Below, piece after piece: positions 18,274 to 29,252 of a stretch of 64,000 nt of DNA (position 1 is its first letter; each line of letters begins with the position of its first letter). The position numbers were made by a program, and so were the translations under genes. The notes under the pieces are model-generated. The model ran no database searches. It was given only the letters and a program-made list of their open reading frames with translations, and was not told the origin of the DNA. The DNA lies in assembly GCA_002698995.1 (NCBI GenBank), contig PAAX01000019.1, forward strand, positions 186,001 to 250,000. The letters run 5' to 3'. The DNA is from Ignavibacteriota bacterium (GTDB lineage Bacteria; Bacteroidota; Ignavibacteria; Ignavibacteriales; Melioribacteraceae).

Positions 18274-20421
18274 TTATTTGAGTAAAATCATTGTCCTAGA
18301 TTGGCTAAACGAACCTGCTTGAAGTCTATAAATATAAATTCCACTTGATAATGCTGTTTTGTTAATTGGTATATTAACAGCATCAAAAGTAACTGAATAT
18401 TTTCCAGCCGACTGTTCTTCATCAACTAAATCAGCTATTTTATTACCAAGAATATCGAATACACTTAATGTAACAAACTCGTTACTAGGTACTACATACT
18501 CAATTCTGGTACTTGGGTTAAAAGGATTCGGATAATTTTGATACAACATAAATTGATCAGGTACAGCAGCTATATTATTCTCAATTGAAGTTATTGGTTT
18601 GTTGAAGAAGTCAATAATTTCAGTCATTAACTGATTTCTTGTTTCTTCCGAATAAACTGTTTCAAAGGGAAATCCGAAATAGACTATTTTAGCCGGAGTA
18701 TTACCATTTCCAATTAATCCCTCATATTTAATTCCGGCTGTTTTATGATTTGTTACATTTTTATAATTCAAAACAGCTTCTGCATTTTGAGCCGGAATAA
18801 GAGCATCGGCATAGTTTACATTAATAGTTCCATGAGTTCCGTTATCAAAATTTATTGTCGTAAAATTTTCAAAGATTTCTCCTGTTATTCCTTCTGCTGA
18901 ATAATAAGTGCCGGATATACCTCCAGGTGCATCTGCGGAATATTTTGCTTTTAGATAATTCTCTATAAAATACTTATCGCTGCTGTTCCCTTTGTAATCT
19001 AAATCCCAAGCTATTTCCGAACCGGAAATAAATAATCTTCCCCCCTTTTCTAGATAGTTTGCAACTAAAATCTGTTCCGGATAAGAAAGAGATTCATCTG
19101 CTGTTGATTCATCACCTAAAATAAAATCTACATAATCATAATCTGTTAACTCAAAAAGCCGATTCGTAATCGCTTCATTGGAAGCTGATTCAAAAACTAC
19201 ATTGTTGTAATGTGCAGCTTTTCCATGTTCAATTACAAAATCATAACTGTTTCCATCAGACGATCTATCGAATCCATTTACAATTAACATTTTTTTATCT
19301 GATGGTTTTGGAATAACAGCAAGCACTTCAGATGCTTGCGATTTTCCAGTACTGTTTTCTGCAATTAATTTCATATAAATTATTGAATCTGAATTCTCTG
19401 TGTCAAAAGTAAATTCCTCATTATAAAATGAATAAAGAGAATCGAAATTAACACCGTCATTACTTACATAAACATGATATTTATCCACATTCGGTTCTGT
19501 ATCAAGAAGAATTTTAATCTCATTTTCCAATTCAGATTTTAATCCGAATGCTCCTGGTTTATTTGGTAAATTTTCATCAATTAAATATGTAGGCTGATAC
19601 ATAACTCCCGATTCATCACTTAATATTTTATAAAGAATATTATCCTTTAGTATATCTCGGACATTCATCGTATCTCCGTCAACCAATACTTTGGAATACA
19701 AAAATCTAATTCCATGACTATAATCAACGTAATAATTGTAATGAATGTTTGTTAAAGGCTGAATCGGCTGTCCATTTAATTGATGCCATCCATAAATAGT
19801 AACATGGTTCGGTCTGTTCGGATCAACAATTTTATTGCTTATTACTACATCTTTCTTAGTTCCTCCAATCAGTTCACCAAGTTCACCGTTTGCATTATTA
19901 AACTGGGCTTGAATATCACTATTGTGCTGAATGAATTTATATACCTTTTCATTTTCATTTCCAACCGGAGCATAAGGAACGGGAGCCAATTTTACAGCTG
20001 CATTTTGATAAATATTATCGACCAATTTTCTTGTGGGCATAGTTGCACCAAACCAGTCGGCAACAGTCTGCGCTGTTATTGGTCCCATCGGAACTCTGCA
20101 AAAATCGGAATCGCTTCCTATCGAGAGATAATCGGGTATTACCCAATATTTAATTTGATGCAGATTATTATTCAAATCATAAAACTGGGCATTTATTTCA
20201 ACCAAGTTTCTTTGATGCTGTGGTACATTGCCTGATAAAAGCTCATTTTTAATTGCATTTTCCCTATCTGCAAAACTTAGGTTCTTAATTGATTCCATAA
20301 AATCAGAACCTTCAACTGCATTTTCCCCACGCTCGGGTATATTTAATAGGTTATTTGAATTAGTCTGTGCTGAAAGTATTGATAAAGCTGTAATAAAAAT
20401 AACAACCAGTAATTTTTTCAT
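18274..20421 (-). CDS. Secreted protein of unknown function with T9SS tail
   Basis: 715 residues. Signal peptide MKKLLVVIFITALSILSAQ. Residues ~60-265 form a segment I recognise only loosely: HQIKYWVIPDYLSIGSDSDF, VPMGPITAQTVADWFGATMPTRKLVDNIY and NHVTIYGWHQLNGQPIQP, with conserved-looking aromatic and basic residues that could be catalytic. Residues ~290-370 look like a fibronectin-III-type module (EPNVDKYHVYVSNDGVNF). Residues ~380-610 resemble the ThuA/GATase-like or xanthan-lyase-associated alpha/beta fold (LIVNGFDRSS, DYVDFILGDESTADESLS, GGRLFISGSEIAWDL, IVYFGFPFETVYSEETRNQLM). The last ~85 residues are a T9SS sorting domain (YPNPFNPSTRIEY ... SQSRTMILLK). No enzymatic activity is assigned. 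Confidence 0.75.
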   Translation of the reverse strand: MKKLLVVIFITALSILSAQTNSNNLLNIPERGENAVEGSDFMESIKNLSFADRENAIKNELLSGNVPQHQRNLVEINAQFYDLNNNLHQIKYWVIPDYLSIGSDSDFCRVPMGPITAQTVADWFGATMPTRKLVDNIYQNAAVKLAPVPYAPVGNENEKVYKFIQHNSDIQAQFNNANGELGELIGGTKKDVVISNKIVDPNRPNHVTIYGWHQLNGQPIQPLTNIHYNYYVDYSHGIRFLYSKVLVDGDTMNVRDILKDNILYKILSDESGVMYQPTYLIDENLPNKPGAFGLKSELENEIKILLDTEPNVDKYHVYVSNDGVNFDSLYSFYNEEFTFDTENSDSIIYMKLIAENSTGKSQASEVLAVIPKPSDKKMLIVNGFDRSSDGNSYDFVIEHGKAAHYNNVVFESASNEAITNRLFELTDYDYVDFILGDESTADESLSYPEQILVANYLEKGGRLFISGSEIAWDLDYKGNSSDKYFIENYLKAKYSADAPGGISGTYYSAEGITGEIFENFTTINFDNGTHGTINVNYADALIPAQNAEAVLNYKNVTNHKTAGIKYEGLIGNGNTPAKIVYFGFPFETVYSEETRNQLMTEIIDFFNKPITSIENNIAAVPDQFMLYQNYPNPFNPSTRIEYVVPSNEFVTLSVFDILGNKIADLVDEEQSAGKYSVTFDAVNIPINKTALSSGIYIYRLQAGSFSQSRTMILLK

Positions 20422-20464
20422 AAGATTTTTTCATAAGATTTTTTAATGATTAATTAGAAGTCTA

Positions 20465-20911
20465 TTAATTATTTTTTTCTTTCATACCAAAAATAAGAAT
20501 TACAGAAACTGATAATATTGCTAAAGTTAAAACCACTAAACCTGTTTTAATAATTATCTCTTGAATTTCTGATCCCGAATAATCTCCACCCGCGATAGGC
20601 ATCATTTCGGCACCCGCTCCCCATGCGGCTGCAAGTAATGTTGTAAACCAGTTTGTAAATGTGCCGATTAAAGCAAGCCAGAAAGTCCATTTCAATAATT
20701 TTTCCGATAGACTTAATCTATCCCAAATCAATCCAAAAAGAATCAATAACATTCCGTTTAATGTTCCTTCCAAATGACTTGATAAACCCATCCTTGGATT
20801 TTCTAAAACAGGTATTAATAAACCTGTTATTAAACCGAGAAGAAATAAGATAAGTCCAAGACGAACTAATTTTTGTCCCATTTTATATTGATTGCTGTTT
20901 TTCATTTTCAT
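20465..20911 (-). CDS. Hydroxylaminobenzene mutase (HabA/HabB)-like membrane protein
   Basis: 148 residues with four predicted membrane helices. The segment NPRMGLSSHLEGTLNGMLLILFGLIW after the first helix matches what I recall of HabA/HabB, membrane enzymes that rearrange hydroxylaminobenzene to 2-aminophenol, and of their many uncharacterised relatives. The call is by motif recognition only; most genomic homologues have no tested activity. It lies ~28 bp downstream of the adenine deaminase stop on the same strand. Confidence 0.6.
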   Translation of the reverse strand: MKMKNSNQYKMGQKLVRLGLILFLLGLITGLLIPVLENPRMGLSSHLEGTLNGMLLILFGLIWDRLSLSEKLLKWTFWLALIGTFTNWFTTLLAAAWGAGAEMMPIAGGDYSGSEIQEIIIKTGLVVLTLAILSVSVILIFGMKEKNN

Positions 20912-20938
20912 CCCATTACTTTTGAATGATTATATTAA

Positions 20939-21952
20939 TTACATAGAAAACTTTTTAAGCTGATCAATCATTTCATCTCTTCTTTTATCAGATACAAAAC
21001 TGGCTTCAAATGAATTTTTAACTAGCTGATAAATATCCTTTTTCGACAAATTTACTGCTTCTGCAGTTTGAATAAAATTCTCATTAATATATCCCCCGAA
21101 ATATGCGGGATCGTCAGAGTTTACAGTAGCTTTAATTCCGTAATCAAGCATTCTTTTTAACGGATGATTCTTCAAATCATCAACAACTTTCAGCTTAAGA
21201 TTTGAGAGAGGACAAACCGTTAACGCAATCTGCTGCTCGGCAATTCTTTTAATTAAATTTTCATCTTCAAGTGATCTGTTGCCATGATCAATTCTGTGCA
21301 CAGTTAAAATATCCAATGCTTCCCAAACATACTGCGGCGGACCTTCTTCGCCGGCATGTGCTGTTATTTTTAATCCGTCTTCTTTTGCTTTCTTAAATAC
21401 TTCGGTAAATAATGAAGGAGGATTTCCAAGTTCCGATGAATCTAATCCAATTGCATGAATCTTTTCTTTGTGATTTTTGAAATAATTATAAATTTCAAAG
21501 GCAGAGTTTTGATCTAGATGACGCAGAAATGACATAATTAAAAGTGATGATATTCCAAAATCTTTTTCTGCATCTTCCTGTGCTTTAGTAATTCCGTTTA
21601 GAACTGTTTCAAACGGAATTCCTCTATGCGTATGTGTTTGAGGATCAAACATTATTTCAGTATGAATAATATTATCTTCTTTTGCCTTCTTAAAATAAGC
21701 CCAAGTTAAATCATAAAAATCTTCTTCGGTCTGAAGTACTTTTGCACCGGTATAATAAATATCAAGAAACTCTTGAAGGTTATTAAAATTGTAGGCTGAT
21801 TTAAGATCATCAACAGAATTATAATCTATTTTAATTTTATTTCTATCGGCAATTTGAAACATCAATTCCGGTTCAAATGTCCCTTCAATATGAAGATGAA
21901 GTTCCGCTTTCGGAATCTCTTTTATGTAATCCGTTAATGATCTTTCTTCCAT
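20939..21952 (-). CDS. Adenine deaminase (adenosine deaminase superfamily)
   Basis: ATG 21952 is preferred because GAGGTG precedes it and the family N-terminus (IPKAELHLHIEG) follows within 15 residues; a frame from 22000 would add 16 residues. The product of ~337 residues has the metal and catalytic motifs of the superfamily: HLHIEG, HAGEEG, RIDHGNR, CPLSNLKL and NSDDPAYFGG. The stretches FLDIYYTGAKVLQTEEDFYDLTWAYF and IMFDPQTHTHRGI are typical of the branch that deaminates adenine to hypoxanthine (Aah1/PA0148-type) rather than adenosine, so purine salvage is the likely role. Substrate choice is from memory of the family. Confidence 0.83.
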   Translation of the reverse strand: MEERSLTDYIKEIPKAELHLHIEGTFEPELMFQIADRNKIKIDYNSVDDLKSAYNFNNLQEFLDIYYTGAKVLQTEEDFYDLTWAYFKKAKEDNIIHTEIMFDPQTHTHRGIPFETVLNGITKAQEDAEKDFGISSLLIMSFLRHLDQNSAFEIYNYFKNHKEKIHAIGLDSSELGNPPSLFTEVFKKAKEDGLKITAHAGEEGPPQYVWEALDILTVHRIDHGNRSLEDENLIKRIAEQQIALTVCPLSNLKLKVVDDLKNHPLKRMLDYGIKATVNSDDPAYFGGYINENFIQTAEAVNLSKKDIYQLVKNSFEASFVSDKRRDEMIDQLKKFSM

Positions 21953-22097
21953 TTTCACCTCGTTTATTTTCCATAATAAAATAAAAATTAACGAGCACAT
22001 TTATCGAATTAATTTTCATTAATGAAATGATATTTGATAGACTTTGTAAGTCGAACTAATTTTATATATGAGAAAACTATTATCAAAGTTACACGGT

Positions 22098-23567
22098 TTA
22101 TTTCAGTAGAATCATTTTTCGAACTTGACTATTTTTACCGACTTGAAGCTTGTAAAAATAAACTCCGCTTGTTAATTGACTTCCGTCAAAATTAACTTTG
22201 TATTTCCCCGCTTCTTTTCTTTCATTTACCAATTCAGCAGTTTCATTTCCTAGAATGTCATATACTTTTAATATAACATTGGATTGTAAAGACGGGGCAT
22301 GCCCCTTCTCTACAGCAGAAATTGAATACTCAATACTTGTTATAGGATTAAAAGGATTCGGATAATTCTGAAGCAGTTCAAAAGAATCAACAATTTTTAA
22401 TTCCTCTACAGATACAGAATTTGAGGGGAAAAAATATTCTAATATCAAATCTGTAGTAGCTCTCCATAATCCCCAGCTGTGCCCTTCATTAAATTCCTTT
22501 CCATCAATTTCATATCCAAGTGAAGTCATCTGAAAAAGGAAGTTTCTCATGTTGGAATATAGAGATTCATATTTTCCCCAAACCGAGTAATATTTAATAT
22601 TCTTTTTATCCCCAGAAATTATCATGTTGTAAACTTCATAATTGTTTGGCCAGAATGCGGCTGAATGAAGTCCGCACAAACCAAAAACATCTGGATATTG
22701 ATAACTTATAAGAGCACTTATATTTCCGCCGAATGAATCCCCCATTATCAATCTCTGAATCGGATCTTTTTTGGTTGAATAAATTGAATCTATAATAGGA
22801 ACTAATTCCTCAGCAAAAAAAATGGAATACTTAAATCTGTTAGCAAAAGCATATTCATCATTTCTGTTTGTTGGTCTAACAAACACAGCAATTACTTCTT
22901 CAATTCTATTTTCTGCTATTAGATTATCAATAACATTTTTAGAAGAACCAAGATTTAAATAATCTCCCCCATCTTGAAAATAAACTGTTGGATAAGTTGT
23001 AGTTTTTGAAGTATCATAATTAAAAGGAGTATAAACCGAAACCGAATAATTTTTTGTAGTTATAGCAGAATAAATTGAATGACTCGTAAGTTTTCCTTTA
23101 GGAACAGAAGGATTGAAATTGATTTCAACCGGTTGCACATAACCCGGCATTGCCAATTCTGAGTTAGGTCCAAATCCACCCGGAATTGTATTTGGATTGA
23201 GCGGATCCAAAATCCAATTACCATTAATTACTAATTTGTAATCTATTCTTGCATCATTTTCAAATTCAAGCGATTGATACCAAAGATTAGTACCTGTTAA
23301 TTTCGTCATCGCACTTCCGTTCCAGCCGTTATGATCTCCCGCAACTGCAGCAGATGGTGTATTCCCTCGGTATAAAAAATTTGCAGTGTAGTTTTCGATA
23401 TATGGAATTCCAATCCCCTGTGCGTAATTAATAAAGCTGTCAACTACAGTCTGTTTATCTGTAAGTGATGAAATGCTGTTTACTCTATCAAGAAAATCTT
23501 GAAAGTTAGATGAATAAATAACAATTGCTGAAAATAAAAACAGAAATATAAATTTCATTTTAGTCAT
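22098..23567 (-). CDS. Secreted esterase (enterochelin-esterase/EstD-like) with T9SS tail
   Basis: 489 residues, signal peptide MTKMKFIFLFLFSAIVIYSS (ATG at 23567 or 23558). Residues ~60-150 are an early-set/CBM48-like N-terminal domain (AVAGDHNGWNGSAMTKL ... YKLVINGNWILDPLNP) as in Fes-type esterases. Residues ~160-375 are an alpha/beta hydrolase with the nucleophile Ser278 in MGDSFGGN and a His363 in NEGHSWGLWR. The last ~100 residues are a T9SS sorting domain with the usual start (YPNPFNPITSIEYSI) and end (RKMILLK). A palindromic repeat at 22285-22314 is translated inside that sorting domain. The substrate may be a carbohydrate or siderophore ester; it cannot be chosen from sequence. Confidence 0.85.
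   Translation of the reverse strand: MTKMKFIFLFLFSAIVIYSSNFQDFLDRVNSISSLTDKQTVVDSFINYAQGIGIPYIENYTANFLYRGNTPSAAVAGDHNGWNGSAMTKLTGTNLWYQSLEFENDARIDYKLVINGNWILDPLNPNTIPGGFGPNSELAMPGYVQPVEINFNPSVPKGKLTSHSIYSAITTKNYSVSVYTPFNYDTSKTTTYPTVYFQDGGDYLNLGSSKNVIDNLIAENRIEEVIAVFVRPTNRNDEYAFANRFKYSIFFAEELVPIIDSIYSTKKDPIQRLIMGDSFGGNISALISYQYPDVFGLCGLHSAAFWPNNYEVYNMIISGDKKNIKYYSVWGKYESLYSNMRNFLFQMTSLGYEIDGKEFNEGHSWGLWRATTDLILEYFFPSNSVSVEELKIVDSFELLQNYPNPFNPITSIEYSISAVEKGHAPSLQSNVILKVYDILGNETAELVNERKEAGKYKVNFDGSQLTSGVYFYKLQVGKNSQVRKMILLK
22285..22314. repeat. Palindromic repeat (GGGGCATGCCCC core) inside a T9SS sorting domain
   Basis: Arms TGTARAGA surround a perfect GGGGCATGCCCC palindrome. On the minus strand it encodes about VEKGHAPSLQ between EYSISA and SNVILKVYD; sister domains in the window read EYSVPSSEYVILKVYD with no such residues. 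The outer bases match those of the TGTAGAGAC elements at 26139 and 27406. Confidence 0.75.
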
Positions 23568-26115
<2,548 letters not shown>

Positions 26116-26138
26116 TTTATTAAAAATCACACATAAGT

Positions 26139-26166
26139 GTAGAGACGTAGCGCGCTACGTCTCTAC
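26139..26166. repeat. Perfect palindrome (TGTAGAGACG family) after katG
   Basis: The 14-base arm GTAGAGACGTAGCG is followed directly by its exact reverse complement. It lies 24 bp after the katG stop and 40 bp before the stop of the convergent DUF4199 gene. The position suits a bidirectional terminator, though no long U-tract follows. Confidence 0.85.
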
Positions 26167-26205
26167 TACTCAAGTTTTTACTTCTATTGGCATTTACACT
26201 ATTAC

Positions 26206-26694
26206 TCAATTCGTACTTTTCTTTTTTGTGAAAGCTGCAACAATTGCGGTTGTTATTATTCCCATTAATAAAGCCCAAACGGTACTTTGAATGATATAAT
26301 TTGATAAATTGAATTGAGCTTCTGCATCAGTAATGCTTTTATGATATCCAACTTTAACAGAATACTCAATAACATTCTTAAAATAATCCGGAGTTATAAT
26401 AGTTGAAATTATCCATTGTGTTAAAGGACTGAATATTGTAACAATTACCGTAATTATTAATCCGGCGATAAATCCTTGTTTATATGTCATTACTCCGTTA
26501 TAGTAATTCTTTCTTTTATCCAGCAATGCGAAAACGTAAAGTGCAATTGCAACAATTGCATAAAGCATTGTTAAATATTGGTGTTTATCTATATGCTCAT
26601 CATGCAGCCCGGCTAATCGTTCTAAAACCATCCATAATAAAAGTGAGCCGATAAAAATAAAAGCCCATTTAACTTCGATTTTTATTTTATTCAT
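26206..26694 (-). CDS. DUF4199 family membrane protein
   Basis: 162 residues with four predicted membrane helices: FIFIGSLLLWMVLERLAG, LTMLYAIVAIALYVFALL, FIAGLIITVIVTIFSPLTQW and WALLMGIITTAIVAAF. The pattern of MTYKQGFIAGL after helix 2 and ...TPDYFKNVIEY after helix 3 is that of the DUF4199 family found across Bacteroidota. No function is known. It is the last ordinary gene before the repeat-rich accessory region. Confidence 0.75.
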   Translation of the reverse strand: MNKIKIEVKWAFIFIGSLLLWMVLERLAGLHDEHIDKHQYLTMLYAIVAIALYVFALLDKRKNYYNGVMTYKQGFIAGLIITVIVTIFSPLTQWIISTIITPDYFKNVIEYSVKVGYHKSITDAEAQFNLSNYIIQSTVWALLMGIITTAIVAAFTKKKSTN

Positions 26695-26901
26695 TTAGTC
26701 CCCTCTTAAATTGATTTTATAATTTTTCATGCAGTATGACTGCCCCAACCGTAATTTATTAATTTTTTCTTTTACTGCATCAAATTATTTTTTCCAAAAT
26801 TACAATTGTTTTATAAGCACATCATACGATGTATAAGTGAGTTCTTTCAAGAGTGTCATAATCGCATCATGATGCAGTATGTTTATTAATTTAATGACTC
26901 A

Positions 26902-26922
26902 GGTCATGGTGCGACCATGACC
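26902..26922. repeat. GGTCATGGT palindrome, copy 1
   Basis: GGTCATGGT-GCG-ACCATGACC, a perfect 9-bp stem. It is followed by CTCCTTGCAAT; the second copy at 27949 is followed by CTACTTGCAAT, so the flank is duplicated too. Confidence 0.8.
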
Positions 26923-26984
26923 TCCTTGCAATGGTTTTATAAGGACAACATGATTCAGATCATTGGAAAATTATTCAGCCAATT

Positions 26985-27042
26985 GTAGAGACGTAGCGTC
27001 AGCCTCGTCAAGACAGAGTCTTGACGGGTGCTACGTCTCTAC
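26985..27042. repeat. TGTAGAGACG palindrome with a second hairpin nested in its centre
   Basis: The outer arms GTAGAGACGTAGC and GCTACGTCTCTAC match those at 26139 and 27406. The centre holds an independent perfect hairpin CGTCAAGAC-AGA-GTCTTGACG, as if one palindromic element had inserted into another. Confidence 0.8.
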
Positions 27043-27118
27043 TTTGCAGATAATCGATGGTATTTTTCCCCCGACTTGAAAGTCGTGGTTAATGTTACTT
27101 AAGTCAACGTTGAGGGAA

Positions 27119-27297
27119 TGTACAAATTAAATTCGGTGTCCAAACGCTGGGTGGATGAATGTACAAATTACATTCGCTGACCATGTGCTGGGTGGACAAA
27201 TGTACAAATTACATTCCTTGTCCAAACGGTGGGTGAAGGAATGTACAAATTACATTCAGTGACCAAACGCTGGGTGGACAAATGTACAAATTACATT
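27119..27297. repeat. Tandem array A, 41-bp period (four full copies plus a partial)
   Basis: The phrase TGTACAAATTA starts at 27119, 27160, 27201, 27242 and 27283, exactly 41 bp apart. Each unit holds an imperfect hairpin AATGTA-CAAAT-TACATT and a spacer close to CCAAACGCTGGGTGGA. Copies differ at several positions. The fifth copy runs into the 92-bp tail repeat. Confidence 0.92.
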
Positions 27298-27372
27298 AAT
27301 TAGTTCATCAAGTTCCTTCGGAGGTAGATTCTAAAGTGAAAAAAGTATTTAAATTGCCGTCCGATTTATCGG
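27281..27372. repeat. 92-bp direct repeat, copy 1 (tail of array A)
   Basis: Bases 27281-27372 recur at 27819-27910 with one difference. The segment contains GGAGGT followed 10 bases later by GTGAAAAAAG, which could start a peptide of 15-16 codons (VKKVFKLPSDLS...). The two copies end differently, at a palindrome. Confidence 0.92.
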
Positions 27373-27376
27373 ACGG
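27357..27376. repeat. CCGTCCGAT palindrome
   Basis: CCGTCCGAT-TT-ATCGGACGG is a perfect 9-bp stem. The second copy of the surrounding 92-bp repeat contains only the first arm and half of the second (27895-27910), so it was truncated or never completed. Confidence 0.75.
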
Positions 27377-27405
27377 AAAATAGAATGCAAACTCCTCGGT
27401 CTTTA

Positions 27406-27433
27406 GTAGAGACGTAGCACGCTACGTCTCTAC
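27406..27433. repeat. TGTAGAGACG palindrome
   Basis: GTAGAGACGTAGC-AC-GCTACGTCTCTAC, a 13-bp perfect stem almost identical to the one at 26139. Confidence 0.85.
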
Positions 27434-27561
27434 AATTTAACGTCTTTACAAAAATTGTCTGCATTTTTACTCTCGACTTAAAAATCTTGGTTAATGTTAC
27501 GATGTATGAGTGAATCTTTTCAAGAGAATCATGATACAACCAATACCTCCTTGGAAATACC

Positions 27562-27807
27562 TTTAGGGAAGCATCGTCATAATGCCGATTAAAGAAAAAA
27601 CGTTTGGGGAAGATTCGTCACCATGACGATTGATGAAAAAATGTTTGGGGAAGATTCGTCACCATGACGATTGATGAAAAAATGTTTGGGGAAGATTCGT
27701 CACCATGACGATTGAAGAAAAAACATTTGGGAAAGCATCGTCACCATACCGATTGAAGAAAAAACATTTGGGGAAGCATCGTCATCATGACGATTTATGA
27801 AAAAACG
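27562..27807. repeat. Tandem array B, 41-bp period (six copies)
   Basis: Units start at 27562, 27603, 27644, 27685, 27726 and 27767, exactly 41 bp apart; the second and third are identical. Each holds a hairpin TCGTCA-CCA-TGACGA and a spacer with AAACGTTTGGGGAA. The stem differs from array A but the period is the same and the spacers look related. Confidence 0.92.
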
Positions 27808-27818
27808 AAAATTGAACG

Positions 27819-27910
27819 AATGTACAAATTACATTAATTAGTTCATCAAGTTCCTTCGGAGGTAAATTCTAAAGTGAAAAAAGTATTTAAATTGCCGTCC
27901 GATTTATCGG
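27819..27910. repeat. 92-bp direct repeat, copy 2 (tail of array B)
   Basis: It matches 27281-27372 with one mismatch (GGAGGTAAA for GGAGGTAGA). It begins with AATGTACAAATTACATT, the array A hairpin, although it follows array B. Confidence 0.92.
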
Positions 27911-27948
27911 CTTATTTTATTTAAAATACTTTAGAGACGTTTATTTCC

Positions 27949-27969
27949 GGTCATGGTGCGACCATGATC
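27949..27969. repeat. GGTCATGGT palindrome, copy 2
   Basis: GGTCATGGT-GCG-ACCATGATC; one base departs from the perfect copy at 26902. Confidence 0.75.
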
Positions 27970-28220
27970 TACTTGCAATTAGAATCAATGAGATTTTTAC
28001 GAAAAATAACATAACTGAGAAATATTTTTTAATGTCATTTACAGCCTTTGGATTATATTAGCTGATAATTTATAGTTTATATTTGTATTGGGTATAGTGA
28101 CCGCTTTGGGATTAGTCTTTAGATTTATTGAAAAAAGATTCATAAAATTCAAAGAACATGTCTGCAAATATTTTGCAGTGGTAATGTATTATCCTCTTGA
28201 CTTTTTACTAATTTAAGATG

Positions 28221-29252
28221 TTATGTGTGAATTTCACAATACTGCTCTTTAAAATCTCTCTCATCAACAAAGTAAAGATTATTTCTAGCTCTTGTACAAG
28301 CAACGTAAAGTTTATTTTTTACAATAGGTTTTAAGTCTAACAATGAGTTATTTTTAAAACTATCACTTGTCCCCTTATTAAGGACTACACATACATTATT
28401 ATAGTGATCAATTCCTTTAGACTCACCCCAATTACTCGAATTTAAGTTATATACGTAATGCTTATTATAAAACAATTTTACTACTTCATTATCGCTAATA
28501 ATATTTCTAATATCGCAAGGTTCTGATAGCATATTTACTTGTGTTTCATTTTCATTGTGTGAGTGAATTTCTATACCAAGGTTATTATTTATAAAGTCGC
28601 AAACAGTTGGACTACATCGATAACTTCTCAACAAACTTTTAGTATCGATCTCAAGTCCTAGCCCTTCAAAATACGATTTATAAGTTTCGTAATCGTTGTG
28701 CAGATTAGAATTAACACTCCCATCGCGGCTAGTATCATAAGTGTGTTGGTAGAAATCTCCCACAAATAAAATATTAGTGTTTGCTTTTGCTAGGTACTTT
28801 AAGAAATTAAAATCGTGTCCAGCAAAGTCTTGTACCTCATCGATAAAAATAAAATCAAAATACTTTTCTATTCTTTTCAAAACTGCATCTATAATATTAT
28901 TAAAAACTAGAAAACGAGAAATTCGATTTGAATATAATCTTTTATATTTATCTATATATCTATCTGTATCTCTTGCATATTTATTCGGATTTGGTTTAAA
29001 ATTTATACCCTTCGTATCGTATTGAAGAAAACAAAACGGTTTGAAACAAAAAGCATATATAAAATTGAAATAAGTATAAAGACGAATACTATTAGGAATA
29101 AATCCAAACTTATCTATAATTTTCGCTTTTAAGTTGTTGTAATTATTCACGGTATAAGTAATTATTAATGCTCTTTTAGACTCATCTAAATCTGTTATAA
29201 TATTTGTTGTCTTACCAGAACCGGCAACAGCAAAAATTACTCTTTTATCCAT
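28221..29252 (-). CDS. Short UvrD-like (SF1) helicase, GajB-like
   Basis: 343 residues. Helicase motif I is AVAGSGKTT (8-16), motif II FIDEVQDF (137-143), motif III LFVGDFYQHTYD (162-173), motif IV LLRSYRC (207-213) and motif VI LYVACTRARNNLYFV (315-329). Both RecA-like cores are present but the 1B and 2B insertions of UvrD/PcrA are greatly reduced; GajB is usually near 500 residues. Its ATG lies inside the end of the OLD-family gene (16-bp overlap), so the two are translated together. In Gabija the helicase-like subunit is thought to respond to DNA ends or nucleotide depletion and activate the GajA nuclease. The gene is AT-rich with many AAT/TAT codons, fitting transfer. Confidence 0.85.
   Translation of the reverse strand: MDKRVIFAVAGSGKTTNIITDLDESKRALIITYTVNNYNNLKAKIIDKFGFIPNSIRLYTYFNFIYAFCFKPFCFLQYDTKGINFKPNPNKYARDTDRYIDKYKRLYSNRISRFLVFNNIIDAVLKRIEKYFDFIFIDEVQDFAGHDFNFLKYLAKANTNILFVGDFYQHTYDTSRDGSVNSNLHNDYETYKSYFEGLGLEIDTKSLLRSYRCSPTVCDFINNNLGIEIHSHNENETQVNMLSEPCDIRNIISDNEVVKLFYNKHYVYNLNSSNWGESKGIDHYNNVCVVLNKGTSDSFKNNSLLDLKPIVKNKLYVACTRARNNLYFVDERDFKEQYCEIHT

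Larger units (their letters stand above)
26695..28220. other. 1.5-kb repeat-rich non-coding region
   Basis: No credible gene is present. It holds palindromes, two tandem arrays with a 41-bp period, a 92-bp direct repeat and partly duplicated leader segments (listed separately). A leader-like phrase ACGATGTATRAGTGA followed by TTTCAAGAG occurs near 26827 and 27498, and a second one, CGACTTRAAARTCKTGGTTAATGTTAC, near 27072 and 27474. 27970-28220 holds nothing I recognise except a short hairpin at about 28162-28178. Confidence 0.8.

Noticed and set aside
27119-27807. CRISPR-like arrays
   Set aside because: The regular 41-bp units have no unique spacers (whole units repeat), no cas genes are nearby, and the hairpins lie within fully repeated units.
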